Shown here piece by piece: positions 1 through 6,992 of a stretch of DNA of 8,892 bases (position 1 is its first letter; every line of letters begins with the position of its first letter). This DNA is from Bacteroidota bacterium (lineage in GTDB: Bacteria > Bacteroidota > Ignavibacteria > Ignavibacteriales > Ignavibacteriaceae), in contig JAUZPC010000100.1 in the NCBI GenBank assembly GCA_030706105.1, positions 1 to 8,892 on the forward strand. The letters are read 5' to 3'. A program made the translations under genes and the position numbers. The notes beneath the pieces were generated by a model, which made no database searches, was not told the origin of the DNA, and worked only from the letters and a program-made list of their open reading frames with translations.

Positions 1-48
1 CTCTTCCCGTTCTTTTAACTTTTTAATTAACCAAGATAACACTGCCAT
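1..48 (-). CDS. rnc: Start of probable ribonuclease III (partial, runs off the window)
   Basis: Only the first 16 codons are visible: an ATG at 48 followed by MAVLSWLIKKLKEREE, open to the window edge. It begins 5 bases after the fabF stop codon, so it is probably translated from the same mRNA. The product is not identifiable from these residues. The assignment as rnc, which encodes the double-strand-specific RNase that processes rRNA, rests on the common acpP-fabF-rnc order in Bacteroidota and Chlorobi. The short basic, amphipathic N-terminus is compatible with an N-terminal extension before the RNase III domain. No strong Shine-Dalgarno sequence is seen; the upstream bases are the last codons of fabF. 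Confidence 0.55.
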   Translation of the reverse strand, partial: MAVLSWLIKKLKEREE

Positions 49-53
49 AAATT

Positions 54-1301
54 CTAGTTCTCATATCTTTTAAATAAAATAGAAGCATTATGACCACCAA
101 ACCCAAATGTATTGCTAATAGCATAATTCAGGTCTCTTTTTACAGCAATCTTAGGAGCATAATTAAGATCGCATTCCGGATCTGGTTCATCTAAATTAAT
201 GGTCGGCGGTACAATTCCATTCTTAAGAGATAATACTGTTGCGATAGCTTCAATTCCACCGGCAGCGCCTAATAAATGGCCTGTCATGGACTTAGTAGAG
301 CTTACAATTAATTTATACGCATGTTCACCAAAAACCGTTTTAATGGCTTTAGTTTCATTAAGGTCATTATACGGAGTAGAAGTACCGTGTGCATTGATAT
401 ATGAAACATCTTCAGGGGTAATGCCGCCATCCTTAATTGCTTCATTCATAGATCTGGCAGCGCCTTCACCTTCAGGAGCCGGGGCTGTGATATGGTAAGC
501 ATCGCCTGTTAAACCTACACCGGTTATTTCAGCATAAATATTTGCACCACGGCTAACTGCATGCTCATATTCTTCAAGAATCAAAGTTCCGGAACCTTCA
601 CCCATAACAAAACCGCTGCGGTCTTTGTCAAATGGTCTGGAGGCTTCTTTAGGTCTGTCATTCCAAGTTGAGAGAGCTTTTAAAGCATTAAAACCGCCCA
701 TTGCCATTTCAGTAATAGCAGCTTCCGAGCCGCCGCACATCATAAGATCTGCAGTTCCTCTTTGTATAAGCATAAAAGCATCTGCTATTGCATGGGATGA
801 GGTAGCACAAGCTGATGTTGTTGCATAGTTAGGACCTTTAAGTCCGAAGTGAATTGAGAGCTGACCAGCAGCCATATCAGAGATCATCATGGTAACAAAG
901 AAAGGGCTTAGTTTGCGAGGGTCTTTAGTTTCATAATAAGTAAAATGCTGCTGCTGCAAAGTCTGCATTCCGCCAATTCCACTGCCGTAGATAACACCGA
1001 ATCTCTCTTTGTTAAACTTACCGTCCTCAAGTCCGGAATCTTTAAAAGCCATAATACCCGATGCCAATGCATAATGAGTAAATGGATCCATTCTTTTAAC
1101 GGTTTTTTTATCGAGAAAGTCCTCGGGATTAAAGTTCTTAATTTCGGCAGCAAATTTGGTTGCAAAATTAGCAGTATCAAATTTTGTTATTAAATCAACG
1201 CCATTACACCCGGTAATTAAGCCATTCCAAAAGTCGTTTAAATTATTACCAATAGGAGTAATTGCACCCAAACCAGTGACAGCCACTCTTCGTTTATTCA
1301 T
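54..1301 (-). CDS. fabF: 3-oxoacyl-[ACP] synthase II (beta-ketoacyl-ACP synthase, elongating)
   Basis: Condenses malonyl-ACP with a growing acyl-ACP in each elongation round of type II fatty acid synthesis in the cytoplasm. The 415-residue product has the usual FabF length and the complete thiolase-fold triad: nucleophile Cys165 in TTSACATSSH, His305 in NAHGTSTP and His342 in SMTGHLLGAAGG, with Lys337 nearby. The C-terminal NTFGFGGHN loop (397-405) that shapes the acyl gate is intact. The N-terminus RRVAVTGLGAITPIG is typical, and the ATG at 1301 is preceded by GGAG at 1310-1313 with an 8-base gap, so the start is well supported. It lies downstream of acpP across a terminator-like hairpin and just upstream of the probable rnc. 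FabF rather than FabB is favoured by length, motifs and neighbourhood. Confidence 0.97.
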   Translation of the reverse strand: MNKRRVAVTGLGAITPIGNNLNDFWNGLITGCNGVDLITKFDTANFATKFAAEIKNFNPEDFLDKKTVKRMDPFTHYALASGIMAFKDSGLEDGKFNKERFGVIYGSGIGGMQTLQQQHFTYYETKDPRKLSPFFVTMMISDMAAGQLSIHFGLKGPNYATTSACATSSHAIADAFMLIQRGTADLMMCGGSEAAITEMAMGGFNALKALSTWNDRPKEASRPFDKDRSGFVMGEGSGTLILEEYEHAVSRGANIYAEITGVGLTGDAYHITAPAPEGEGAARSMNEAIKDGGITPEDVSYINAHGTSTPYNDLNETKAIKTVFGEHAYKLIVSSTKSMTGHLLGAAGGIEAIATVLSLKNGIVPPTINLDEPDPECDLNYAPKIAVKRDLNYAISNTFGFGGHNASILFKRYEN

Positions 1302-1330
1302 AGAATGAACTCCGATTATTTAAAAAAAGA

Positions 1331-1354
1331 AGCCGGAGAAAAAACACTCCGGCT
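1331..1354 (-). terminator. Intrinsic terminator or attenuator between acpP and fabF
   Basis: A perfect 8-bp inverted repeat, AGCCGGAG/CTCCGGCT, flanks an 8-base A-rich loop (1339-1346). Read on the minus strand it is followed immediately by TCTTTTTTTA (1330-1321), the classic form of a Rho-independent terminator. It starts 10 bases after the acpP stop and ends 29 bases before the fabF ATG. Because fabF and the probable rnc continue in the same direction with no clear promoter in between, partial termination that gives more acpP than fabF message is the simplest reading. Complete termination plus a fabF promoter is the alternative. Confidence 0.75.
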
Positions 1355-1364
1355 ATTAAAGAAA

Positions 1365-1598
1365 TTATTTTTTATGGTCGTTAAGATACTTAATAGCATC
1401 GCCAACTGTAGAAAGTTTTTCAGCATCTTCATCAGGGATGGTAATACCGAATTCACTTTCAAAACCCATAATTAATTCAACGATATCTAAAGAGTCTGCA
1501 CCTAAGTCATTAGTAAAAGATGCTTCAGGAGTAATTTGTGATTCTTCAACTCCTAATTTGTCCATAATAATGTCTTTTACTTTAGCTTCAACGTCCAT
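1365..1598 (-). CDS. acpP: Acyl carrier protein
   Basis: Carries acyl chains as thioesters on a 4'-phosphopantetheine arm for every FAS enzyme encoded around it. The 77-residue acidic protein is standard ACP length and has the prosthetic-group site Ser36 in the DLGADSLDIVELIM motif at the start of helix II. The later conserved stretch FGITIPDEDAEKLSTVGDAIKYL (written here as one family hallmark, residues about 50-72) is also intact. The ATG at 1598 has the strongest ribosome binding site of the operon. The gene sits between fabG (43 bases upstream) and fabF, with a terminator-like hairpin just after its stop, consistent with the high ACP level cells need. Confidence 0.98.
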   Translation of the reverse strand: MDVEAKVKDIIMDKLGVEESQITPEASFTNDLGADSLDIVELIMGFESEFGITIPDEDAEKLSTVGDAIKYLNDHKK

Positions 1599-1604
1599 TT
1601 GTAT

Positions 1605-1612
1605 CTCCTTTT
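1605..1612 (-). promoter_or_regulatory. Strong Shine-Dalgarno sequence for acpP
   Basis: AAAAGGAG on the minus strand ends 6 bases before the acpP ATG. It is clearly stronger than the sites of the neighbouring genes, most of which show only GGAG, AAGG or nothing. This fits strong translation of the carrier protein. Confidence 0.75.
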
Positions 1613-1641
1613 AGTTTTTGTTTAATAATATATAATAAAAC

Positions 1642-2406
1642 TTACATAGTCATGCCGCCGTCAACAGCTATAACCTGACCGGTAAGATAGTCTGCATCGG
1701 GACCGCATAAAAAAGAAACGACCCTGGCGATATCTTCAGGTGTTCCCATTCTTTTTAAAGGTACATTGCTAAGCAATGCCTCTCTCTGTTTTTCGTTCAA
1801 TTGCTGAGTCATAGCAGTTTCAATAAATCCGGGGGCAACTGCATTAACGTTTATGTTTCTGGAAGCCAACTCTTTTGCGGTTGATTTAGTAAAGCCCAAG
1901 ATACCGGCTTTACTTGCTGAGTAGTTTGCCTGACCGGCATTACCCATAACACCAACAACAGAAGAGATATTAACAATACGGCCATACCTTTGGCTCATCA
2001 TTGGTTTGATTGCCACTTTTGTATAGTTAAACACGCTTTTTAAGTTAGCATTTATAACTTTATCAAAATCCTCTTCAGGCATTCTTAACAAAAGGTTATC
2101 TCTTGTAATGCCGGCGTTGTTAATTAAGATGTCAACTCCGCCCATTTTTTCAATTGCATAATCAATTGTTGCCTGGGCATCTTTCAACTGGGAAGCATCT
2201 GCTTTAAAAGCATATACTTTGATAGAGCCATCGGGAGTCAACTCCTTTTCCAGCTCTAATGCAACCTGTTCAGGTGTAGAATCACCAAATGAAATATCGG
2301 TGAATAAAACACTTGAACAATACCTAACGGCTAATTCTTTAAGAATAGCACGTCCAATACCTCTGTACCCCCCTGTAACAATTACTCTTTTATTTTTCGC
2401 TATCAT
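1642..2406 (-). CDS. fabG: 3-oxoacyl-[ACP] reductase
   Basis: Reduces 3-ketoacyl-ACP to 3-hydroxyacyl-ACP. With the ATG at 2406 it has 254 residues and a full short-chain dehydrogenase fold: cofactor loop TGGYRGIG (11-18), NNAG (96-99), Asn121, catalytic Ser149 in NISSVVGVMG, and Tyr162/Lys166 in ANYSASKAG, then the C-terminal GQVIAVDGGMTM. It is a few residues longer than E. coli FabG because of extra sequence after beta strand 2 (about 38-62). Asp37 falls near the end of that strand, where acidic residues often favour NADH, although Arg15 is the NADPH-type residue. An in-frame TTG at 2421 would add five residues; the ATG is preferred because GGAG lies 9 bases before it. The start overlaps the end of the upstream gene by 17 bases. 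Confidence 0.96.
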   Translation of the reverse strand: MIAKNKRVIVTGGYRGIGRAILKELAVRYCSSVLFTDISFGDSTPEQVALELEKELTPDGSIKVYAFKADASQLKDAQATIDYAIEKMGGVDILINNAGITRDNLLLRMPEEDFDKVINANLKSVFNYTKVAIKPMMSQRYGRIVNISSVVGVMGNAGQANYSASKAGILGFTKSTAKELASRNINVNAVAPGFIETAMTQQLNEKQREALLSNVPLKRMGTPEDIARVVSFLCGPDADYLTGQVIAVDGGMTM

Positions 2407-2992
2407 TAGTTTCAACTCCAATTGTATTACTTTCTATTTCTTTCTTATAATCCAACAGTTCCTGATATCCCTCAATTCCTAATAAATAGACCAGTTCTTC
2501 ATGGCATGCTTCAAAAATGGTACGATTAAAATTATTTTCTTGTTTGTTGCAAATATGCAGTCTATTGATATGGTCATCATCAATAGTTAAAGCTCCTTCA
2601 TAAATAGTTAACGGGAACAAAACACAATACATCGGTTTATATTTCCATTTATATTCATTCTTTAAATTAGCAAGTTTTTGCAGAGTACACAAGCCATTGC
2701 AGTCTAAAAAGACACATTTACCATTAAATACTTCTGTGCCTACGGCAATGCCGCTTTTAAAATCTTCATCCTCTTCAGGCTGCTCAAACCACTTATCTAT
2801 CTCTTTTGGCTGAGTTTCATCCATTAAAGGAATAATTTCATCTTTTAGAGTCAAAATATACTGATTTTCTTTCAAATCTGTATAAACTCCGTAATTGCAG
2901 CATTCACCCCCGCACATACAATTAAAAGGGAAAGTAAAAATTTTAGGATCTATTTTAAGTCCGTTAATTACCTTAACATTTTCGTTATCCAT
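2390..2992 (-). CDS. YkgJ/DUF3109-like cysteine-cluster protein of unknown function
   Basis: A 200-residue soluble protein with a likely metal-binding cysteine set: FNCMCGGECC (Cys25, 27, 31, 32), CVFLDCNGLC (Cys93, 98, 102), KPMYCVLFP (Cys123) and HICNK (Cys148). The pattern of an N-terminal CC cluster, then a C-x4-5-C-x3-C segment, then K-P-x-x-C-x-x-F/Y-P, resembles the YkgJ-type zinc- or iron-binding families, particularly DUF3109. No catalytic role is established for these, and I infer none. The start codon overlaps the fabD stop by one base (TAATG), and the 3' end overlaps fabG by 17 bases, so it is translated as an integral part of the fatty-acid operon. The C-terminal 20 residues are polar and probably disordered. 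The family call is by motif only. Confidence 0.75.
   Translation of the reverse strand: MDNENVKVINGLKIDPKIFTFPFNCMCGGECCNYGVYTDLKENQYILTLKDEIIPLMDETQPKEIDKWFEQPEEDEDFKSGIAVGTEVFNGKCVFLDCNGLCTLQKLANLKNEYKWKYKPMYCVLFPLTIYEGALTIDDDHINRLHICNKQENNFNRTIFEACHEELVYLLGIEGYQELLDYKKEIESNTIGVETNDSEK
2416..2419 (-). promoter_or_regulatory. Shine-Dalgarno that decides the fabG start
   Basis: GGAG on the minus strand, 9 bases before the ATG at 2406 and inside the last codons of the upstream Cys-cluster gene. The competing in-frame TTG at 2421 overlaps this motif directly and has no such site in front of it, so the ATG is the better start. Confidence 0.6.
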
Positions 2993-3906
2993 TATAAATA
3001 TTTCTCCACGTCCTGGTATTTATCAATTCCAAAACAAGTCACATTAGGATTTATTCTCTTAACCAAGCCCTGTAAAACTTTACCCGGACCAATTTCATAA
3101 AATTCATCAAACCCGTCAGCAATCATGTTCTTAATTGTTTCTTCCCATCTAACCGGGGCGGTTACTTGTTCAACCAATTTTTCTTTAATATCCGCAGCCA
3201 AAGTAACAGGTTTTGCGTTTACATTTGCATAAACAGGAAAACGTGCATCATAAACATTAGTTATGCTTAAAGCCTGGATAAGCTTATCTTTAGCAGAAGC
3301 CATTAAAGGAGAGTGGAAAGCACCGCTTACAACTAATTCCTTTACAATTTTAGCTCCTTTAGATTTGCAAATTTCCATTGCTTTTTTAACTCCGGTTATT
3401 GAACCGGAAATTACAACCTGACCGGGAGAATTAAAATTTGCACTCTGAACAATACCTTCGCTTAAGGCTTCAGCGCAGCACTCATCAACTACGTCCTGGT
3501 TCAGACCGATTACGGCCGCCATAGTACCGGGGTTATCAATACCTGCCTGCTGCATAGCCATGCCGCGGGCTCTAACCAATTTGATCGCTTCCTGAAATTG
3601 GATAGCACCGGACATTGTTAAAGCAGAATACTCACCTAATGAGTGTCCTGCGGCAGCTTCAGCACTTACTGTTCTCATCAGTGAAGCCAAAACCACACTA
3701 TGAAGATAAATAGCAGGCTGAGTAAATTCAGTCTGTTTCAGTTCCTCTTCAGGGCCTGAAAACATTATATCTGAAAGTTTGATACCCAGGGTATCGTCAG
3801 CCATAAGAATCATTTCTTTAGCTTCAGCAGAATTATCAAACAGGTCTTTTGCCATACCAACGTATTGCGCACCTTGACCGGGGAATAAAAAAGCTTTTTT
3901 AGACAT
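2992..3906 (-). CDS. fabD: Malonyl-CoA:ACP transacylase
   Basis: Transfers malonyl from CoA to ACP, providing the extender for FabH and FabF. The 304-residue product matches family length and shows the N-terminal GQGAQ (10-14), the nucleophile Ser89 in GHSLGEYSA, the malonate-binding Arg114 in VRARGMAMQ, and catalytic His198 in GAFHSPLM. EIGPGKVLQGLVKR (271-284) near the C-terminus is also typical. The ATG at 3906 has a weak AAGG about 7 bases upstream and lies 27 bases after fabH. Its stop overlaps the next start as TAATG, implying translational coupling to the Cys-cluster gene. Confidence 0.97.
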   Translation of the reverse strand: MSKKAFLFPGQGAQYVGMAKDLFDNSAEAKEMILMADDTLGIKLSDIMFSGPEEELKQTEFTQPAIYLHSVVLASLMRTVSAEAAAGHSLGEYSALTMSGAIQFQEAIKLVRARGMAMQQAGIDNPGTMAAVIGLNQDVVDECCAEALSEGIVQSANFNSPGQVVISGSITGVKKAMEICKSKGAKIVKELVVSGAFHSPLMASAKDKLIQALSITNVYDARFPVYANVNAKPVTLAADIKEKLVEQVTAPVRWEETIKNMIADGFDEFYEIGPGKVLQGLVKRINPNVTCFGIDKYQDVEKYL

Positions 3907-3933
3907 TTAAAACCTTATATTGATCTATAAAAA

Positions 3934-4941
3934 TTAATCTATTGCCCAAACCAAATAGGTTGAGCCCCAAGTATAGCCGGCGCCAAATGCGGCCAATACT
4001 AACTTGTCACCTTTTTTAATTTTACCATCTCTATAATACTCTGTAAGGCAGGAAGGAATTGTACAAGAAGTAGTATTGCCGTACTTATGTATATTTATCA
4101 TTACTTTTTCACTTCCAACACCCATACGCTTTGCAGTAGCGTCTATAATTCTTAAGTTAGCCTGATGAGGCACCAAAAACTTAACATCATCAGCAGTTAA
4201 ATTATTCTTCTGCATAATTTCATAAGAAACATCAGCCATACCCTTTACGGCAACTTTAAATACGGCTTTACCGTTCTGGTAAATATAATGCATCTTTTTA
4301 TCAACAGTCTCGTGAGTAGGAGGATTAAGGCTTCCGCCGCCTTTCATATAAAGATTTTCGCGTCCATCTCCGTCAACACGAAGGATAGCATCCTGCAAGC
4401 CCAAAGAAAAATCTTCGCTTGGTTCCAATAATATGGCAGATGCTCCATCACCAAACAAGATACAATTATTCCTGTCTGTATAGTCGGTAATTGAAGTCAT
4501 TTTATCTGCACCAATAACCATTACTTTTTTACAAGTACCGCTTTGTACAAACTGGGCACCGGTATTAAGGGCAAAAAGGAAAGAACAGCAGGCGGCATTC
4601 ATATCAAAGCCCCAAGCATTTTTTGCACCAATATTACCCTGAACAAGGCATGCGGTAGAAGGAAAAAACATATCAGGAGTAACCGAAGCGATAATAATCA
4701 GATCAAGTTCTTCAGGAGACATATTTTTAGATTTAAGGAGGTCGAGCGCAGCTTTGGTTGCCATATCGCTTGTAGCTCCATTTTCCAACATTCTTCTTTC
4801 TTTAATACCGGTTCTGGTCATAATCCATTCATCAGAAGTATCAACAATGCTTTCAAAAAAAGCATTATCTAAAACTTTTTCCGGCATATACATACCAACT
4901 GCAGTAATAACTGCACTATATTTTTTATCAGAATTAGCCAT
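3934..4941 (-). CDS. fabH: 3-oxoacyl-[ACP] synthase III (chain-initiating)
   Basis: Condenses an acyl-CoA primer with malonyl-ACP to start fatty acid synthesis. The 335-residue protein has the KAS III triad Cys118 (in DMNAACCSF), His259 (in VPHQANLRI) and Asn289 (in HKYGNTTS), plus the family motifs DEWIMTRTGIKERR (37-50) and GDGASAILLEP (164-174). The acyl-pocket region does not let me say whether it uses acetyl-CoA or branched primers. A second cysteine directly follows the nucleophile. The ATG overlaps the plsX stop by one base (TAATG), so translation is probably coupled, and fabD follows 27 bases later. Confidence 0.97.
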   Translation of the reverse strand: MANSDKKYSAVITAVGMYMPEKVLDNAFFESIVDTSDEWIMTRTGIKERRMLENGATSDMATKAALDLLKSKNMSPEELDLIIIASVTPDMFFPSTACLVQGNIGAKNAWGFDMNAACCSFLFALNTGAQFVQSGTCKKVMVIGADKMTSITDYTDRNNCILFGDGASAILLEPSEDFSLGLQDAILRVDGDGRENLYMKGGGSLNPPTHETVDKKMHYIYQNGKAVFKVAVKGMADVSYEIMQKNNLTADDVKFLVPHQANLRIIDATAKRMGVGSEKVMINIHKYGNTTSCTIPSCLTEYYRDGKIKKGDKLVLAAFGAGYTWGSTYLVWAID

Positions 4942-5987
4942 TAACTTTCCAGATTTTTATTTAACAAATGAGAATTAACTGAAGCTGCAATTTTTTGAAC
5001 TAAATTTTTAGAATGCATTTCCTGAGCGCGCAGAATCATATTCTTAATTGCAAGCGGAGAACTTGAGCCGTGCCCTATAATGCTAATGCCATTAACGCCA
5101 AGTAAAGGCACACCGCCCTGAGCTTCAGAGTCAAAATCGCTAAGGATTTCTTTCATGGCCCCTTTTACTAAACCAATTTTCAATTTATTTGTAAAACTTT
5201 TCTGAGCAAAATCCTTAAATTTTGTTTTCAGAAAAGAAAGTACGGACTCACCAAATTTTAAAACAATATTACCGGTAAAGCCGTCGCAAACAATAATATT
5301 TGCAGATCCTTTCAGGATATCCCGTCCTTCAACATTTCCGATAAAATTAAGGTTGGAATTGTGAAGAAGTTCATGCGCTTCAAGAACAATGGCATTACCT
5401 TTTTCCTTTTCTTCTCCAACGCTTAATAATCCAACGGTTGGATTATTAATACCATAAATTTCAGAAACGAAAATAGATGCCATTACAGCCCACTCAAAAA
5501 GATTTTTAGGCTTGGCATCAACATTTGAACCCACGTCATACAACATGCAGACTCCGGCAAGATTAGGCATTAAGGCACCGATAGTGGGCCTGGAAACACC
5601 TTTAATTCTTCCCATAAAAAGAGTAGAGGCAGCCATTACGGCGCCGGTATTACCTGCACTAACAAAAGCATCAGCTTCGCCAGATTTCACTTTCTTAACA
5701 CCAACAACAATAGAAGAATCCGGTTTGGATTTTATTGCGCTGGCAGGATGTTCATCCATTCCGATTACCTGGCTGGAGTCAATAATACAATCAGTATTAA
5801 GGAGGATATTTTTTTCGGTAATAATTTTGGAAAGCAAATCTTTTGGTCCGGTAAGGAAAAGATTTAAAGACGGGTTACCGGAAGCGGCTTCAGCAGCGCC
5901 AAGTAAAACGTTAAGAGGGGCGAAATCGCCCCCCATAGCATCTACAATTATTCTGCAAACTGCATTATTAGAATTTGAATTCGGCAT
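4941..5987 (-). CDS. plsX: Phosphate acyltransferase
   Basis: Converts acyl-ACP and phosphate to acyl-phosphate, the donor used by PlsY for glycerol-3-phosphate acylation, so it links the FAS genes to phospholipid synthesis as a peripheral membrane enzyme. The 348-residue product has the N-terminal IIVDAMGGDFAP (13-24), SAGNTGAVMA (110-119), PTIGALMP (134-141), VCDGFTGNIVLK (233-244) and GVNGISIIGHGSS (297-309), all family signatures. The ATG at 5987 lies 19 bases after rpmF with no clear Shine-Dalgarno; about ten residues precede the first beta strand, which is slightly long but has no better start. The rpmF-plsX-fabH order is widely conserved. Confidence 0.96.
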   Translation of the reverse strand: MPNSNSNNAVCRIIVDAMGGDFAPLNVLLGAAEAASGNPSLNLFLTGPKDLLSKIITEKNILLNTDCIIDSSQVIGMDEHPASAIKSKPDSSIVVGVKKVKSGEADAFVSAGNTGAVMAASTLFMGRIKGVSRPTIGALMPNLAGVCMLYDVGSNVDAKPKNLFEWAVMASIFVSEIYGINNPTVGLLSVGEEKEKGNAIVLEAHELLHNSNLNFIGNVEGRDILKGSANIIVCDGFTGNIVLKFGESVLSFLKTKFKDFAQKSFTNKLKIGLVKGAMKEILSDFDSEAQGGVPLLGVNGISIIGHGSSSPLAIKNMILRAQEMHSKNLVQKIAASVNSHLLNKNLES

Positions 5988-6006
5988 TAAAAGCAGTAAT
6001 ACTCAG

Positions 6007-6186
6007 TTAGCTTTTAGGAATAAACATAGAGCGTTCATTATAATAACCGCATGAAGGGCATGCACGGTGAGCTAACTTAATTTCTCCGCAATTTGCGCAG
6101 GTTCCTAATCCCGGAACTTTAGCTTTATAATGAGTTCTTCTTTTATCTCTTCTGCTTTTAGACCATTTACGTTTAGGATTTGGCAT
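6007..6186 (-). CDS. rpmF: 50S ribosomal protein L32
   Basis: A 59-residue basic protein beginning MPNPKRKWSKSRRDKRR, typical of bacterial L32, with a four-cysteine zinc ribbon: CANC (30-33) and CPSC (43-46). It is the zinc-binding (C+) form. It ends ...YNERSMFIPKS. It lies between the DUF177 gene (16 bases upstream) and plsX, the usual L32 setting in many bacteria. The ATG at 6186 has only a weak AGG about 6 bases upstream. It is a small component of the large ribosomal subunit. Confidence 0.96.
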   Translation of the reverse strand: MPNPKRKWSKSRRDKRRTHYKAKVPGLGTCANCGEIKLAHRACPSCGYYNERSMFIPKS

Positions 6187-6202
6187 CGTTGACCTATACT
6201 AT

Positions 6203-6724
6203 TTAATTATTATTTAATTTATTTTTTAATTCATTTAAAGGCAGCCATCTTTCATCAAAAGGGATATCATTACAGCTGCACGGACCTTCATTCAAATCTT
6301 TACCGCATTTAGGGCACAAACCCTTGCAGTCTTCCTTGCATAGTTTTTTCATAGGTACGCTCAGCAGGGCAAAATCATGAAGCTCCGGAGCAATATTTAT
6401 CCTATCGGTTTCAGCGGGAAGATATACAAAATCAGGGGAATCATCATCCTCGCCGGTTCTGCTGCTTCCTAAAACATAAACCATCTTAAAACTATTTGTA
6501 AGGGCAGAATTATATGAAACATCGCATCTATCGCACTCAAACTGAGCATTTATAGTAAAACAGGCATCAATAAACACCTGATGAATCATTTTCTGCAACC
6601 TAATTTTTACATTAAAATTGCCATAAAATGGATGTTCTAAATCTAATTTCGTAACCGGCTCTTCAAACTCAAAATCGTACTCGCCATCGCTTAAACCGGC
6701 TATTTTTATTATTACCTTTTCCAT
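6203..6724 (-). CDS. DUF177 (YceD-like) protein, probable 23S rRNA accumulation factor
   Basis: The 173-residue product belongs to the DUF177/YceD family, whose genes typically sit directly before rpmF and whose members have been linked to 23S rRNA accumulation. Visible features are a beta-rich N-terminus, FECDRCDVSY (Cys64, Cys67), an acidic DDDSPDF stretch and the C-terminal cysteine module LCKEDCKGLCPKCGKDLNEGPCSC (Cys129, 133, 137, 140, 149, 151), ending DERWLPLNELKNKL. The cysteine-rich tail suggests zinc binding and is the version seen in Bacteroidota, Firmicutes and others but absent from E. coli YceD. It is the first gene of the operon; a promoter fits 30-60 bases upstream. The ATG at 6724 lacks a Shine-Dalgarno, being preceded by A/T-rich sequence. 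Confidence 0.9.
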   Translation of the reverse strand: MEKVIIKIAGLSDGEYDFEFEEPVTKLDLEHPFYGNFNVKIRLQKMIHQVFIDACFTINAQFECDRCDVSYNSALTNSFKMVYVLGSSRTGEDDDSPDFVYLPAETDRINIAPELHDFALLSVPMKKLCKEDCKGLCPKCGKDLNEGPCSCNDIPFDERWLPLNELKNKLNNN

Positions 6725-6969
6725 TTTTTAAAAAAATTAAGTAAAAACGATTTCAAATATAGGCATACTTAGGTAAATAATCAATATTTTTTGCCGGGTT
6801 ATTCCTTTCCTGTAATATATATTATTTATCTGAGATATTGTAAAATAAATAATCATTGCCCCTCGCCTACCTCGGGCAGGCCTGTTATGTTAAAAATCAA
6901 GTAAAGGGCAGCTGCAAAAAAATTTACTGAGAAGTGTTTTTATAATTACATTGGAAATATTCAATTGAT
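6725..6969. other. Intergenic region between the fab operon and the membrane-protein array
   Basis: About 245 AT-rich bases with no credible gene on either strand. It holds the operon promoter (6754-6784) and a 17-base imperfect hairpin at 6865-6881 (arms GCCTACC/GGGCAGGC around TCG with one mismatch), which is the only GC-rich patch. The hairpin has no following T-run in either direction, so it is not a convincing terminator. Transcription from the array could therefore run into the operon. Confidence 0.6.
6754..6784 (-). promoter_or_regulatory. Bacteroidota-type promoter for the DUF177-rpmF-fab operon
   Basis: On the minus strand TTG (6784-6782), a 20-base spacer, then TATATTTG (6761-6754) match the TTTG/TTG-N19-23-TAnnTTTG consensus of Bacteroidota housekeeping promoters, with a perfect -7 element. 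The start of transcription would be near 6747, leaving a leader of about 23 bases before the DUF177 ATG. No other equally good match lies in this intergenic region. Prediction by motif only. Confidence 0.55.
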
Positions 6970-6992
6970 AATGAACAAAGACCGTTCAGGGG

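Noticed and set aside
199..6054. Plus-strand open frames opposite fabF, fabG, fabH and plsX (for example 5512-6054, 4543-4872, 625-828).
   Set aside because: Each lies entirely or largely antisense to a gene with complete family motifs, has no recognisable domain, and reads as composition-driven shadow sequence.
6865..6881. Hairpin as the terminator of the array transcript.
   Set aside because: The stem has a mismatch, a 3-base loop and no T-run on either strand, so it is listed only as a small inverted repeat in the intergenic region.
6972..6988. TGAAC/GTTCA stem just after membrane copy 1 as a terminator.
   Set aside because: Only five base pairs with a 7-base loop and no following T-run; likely chance.
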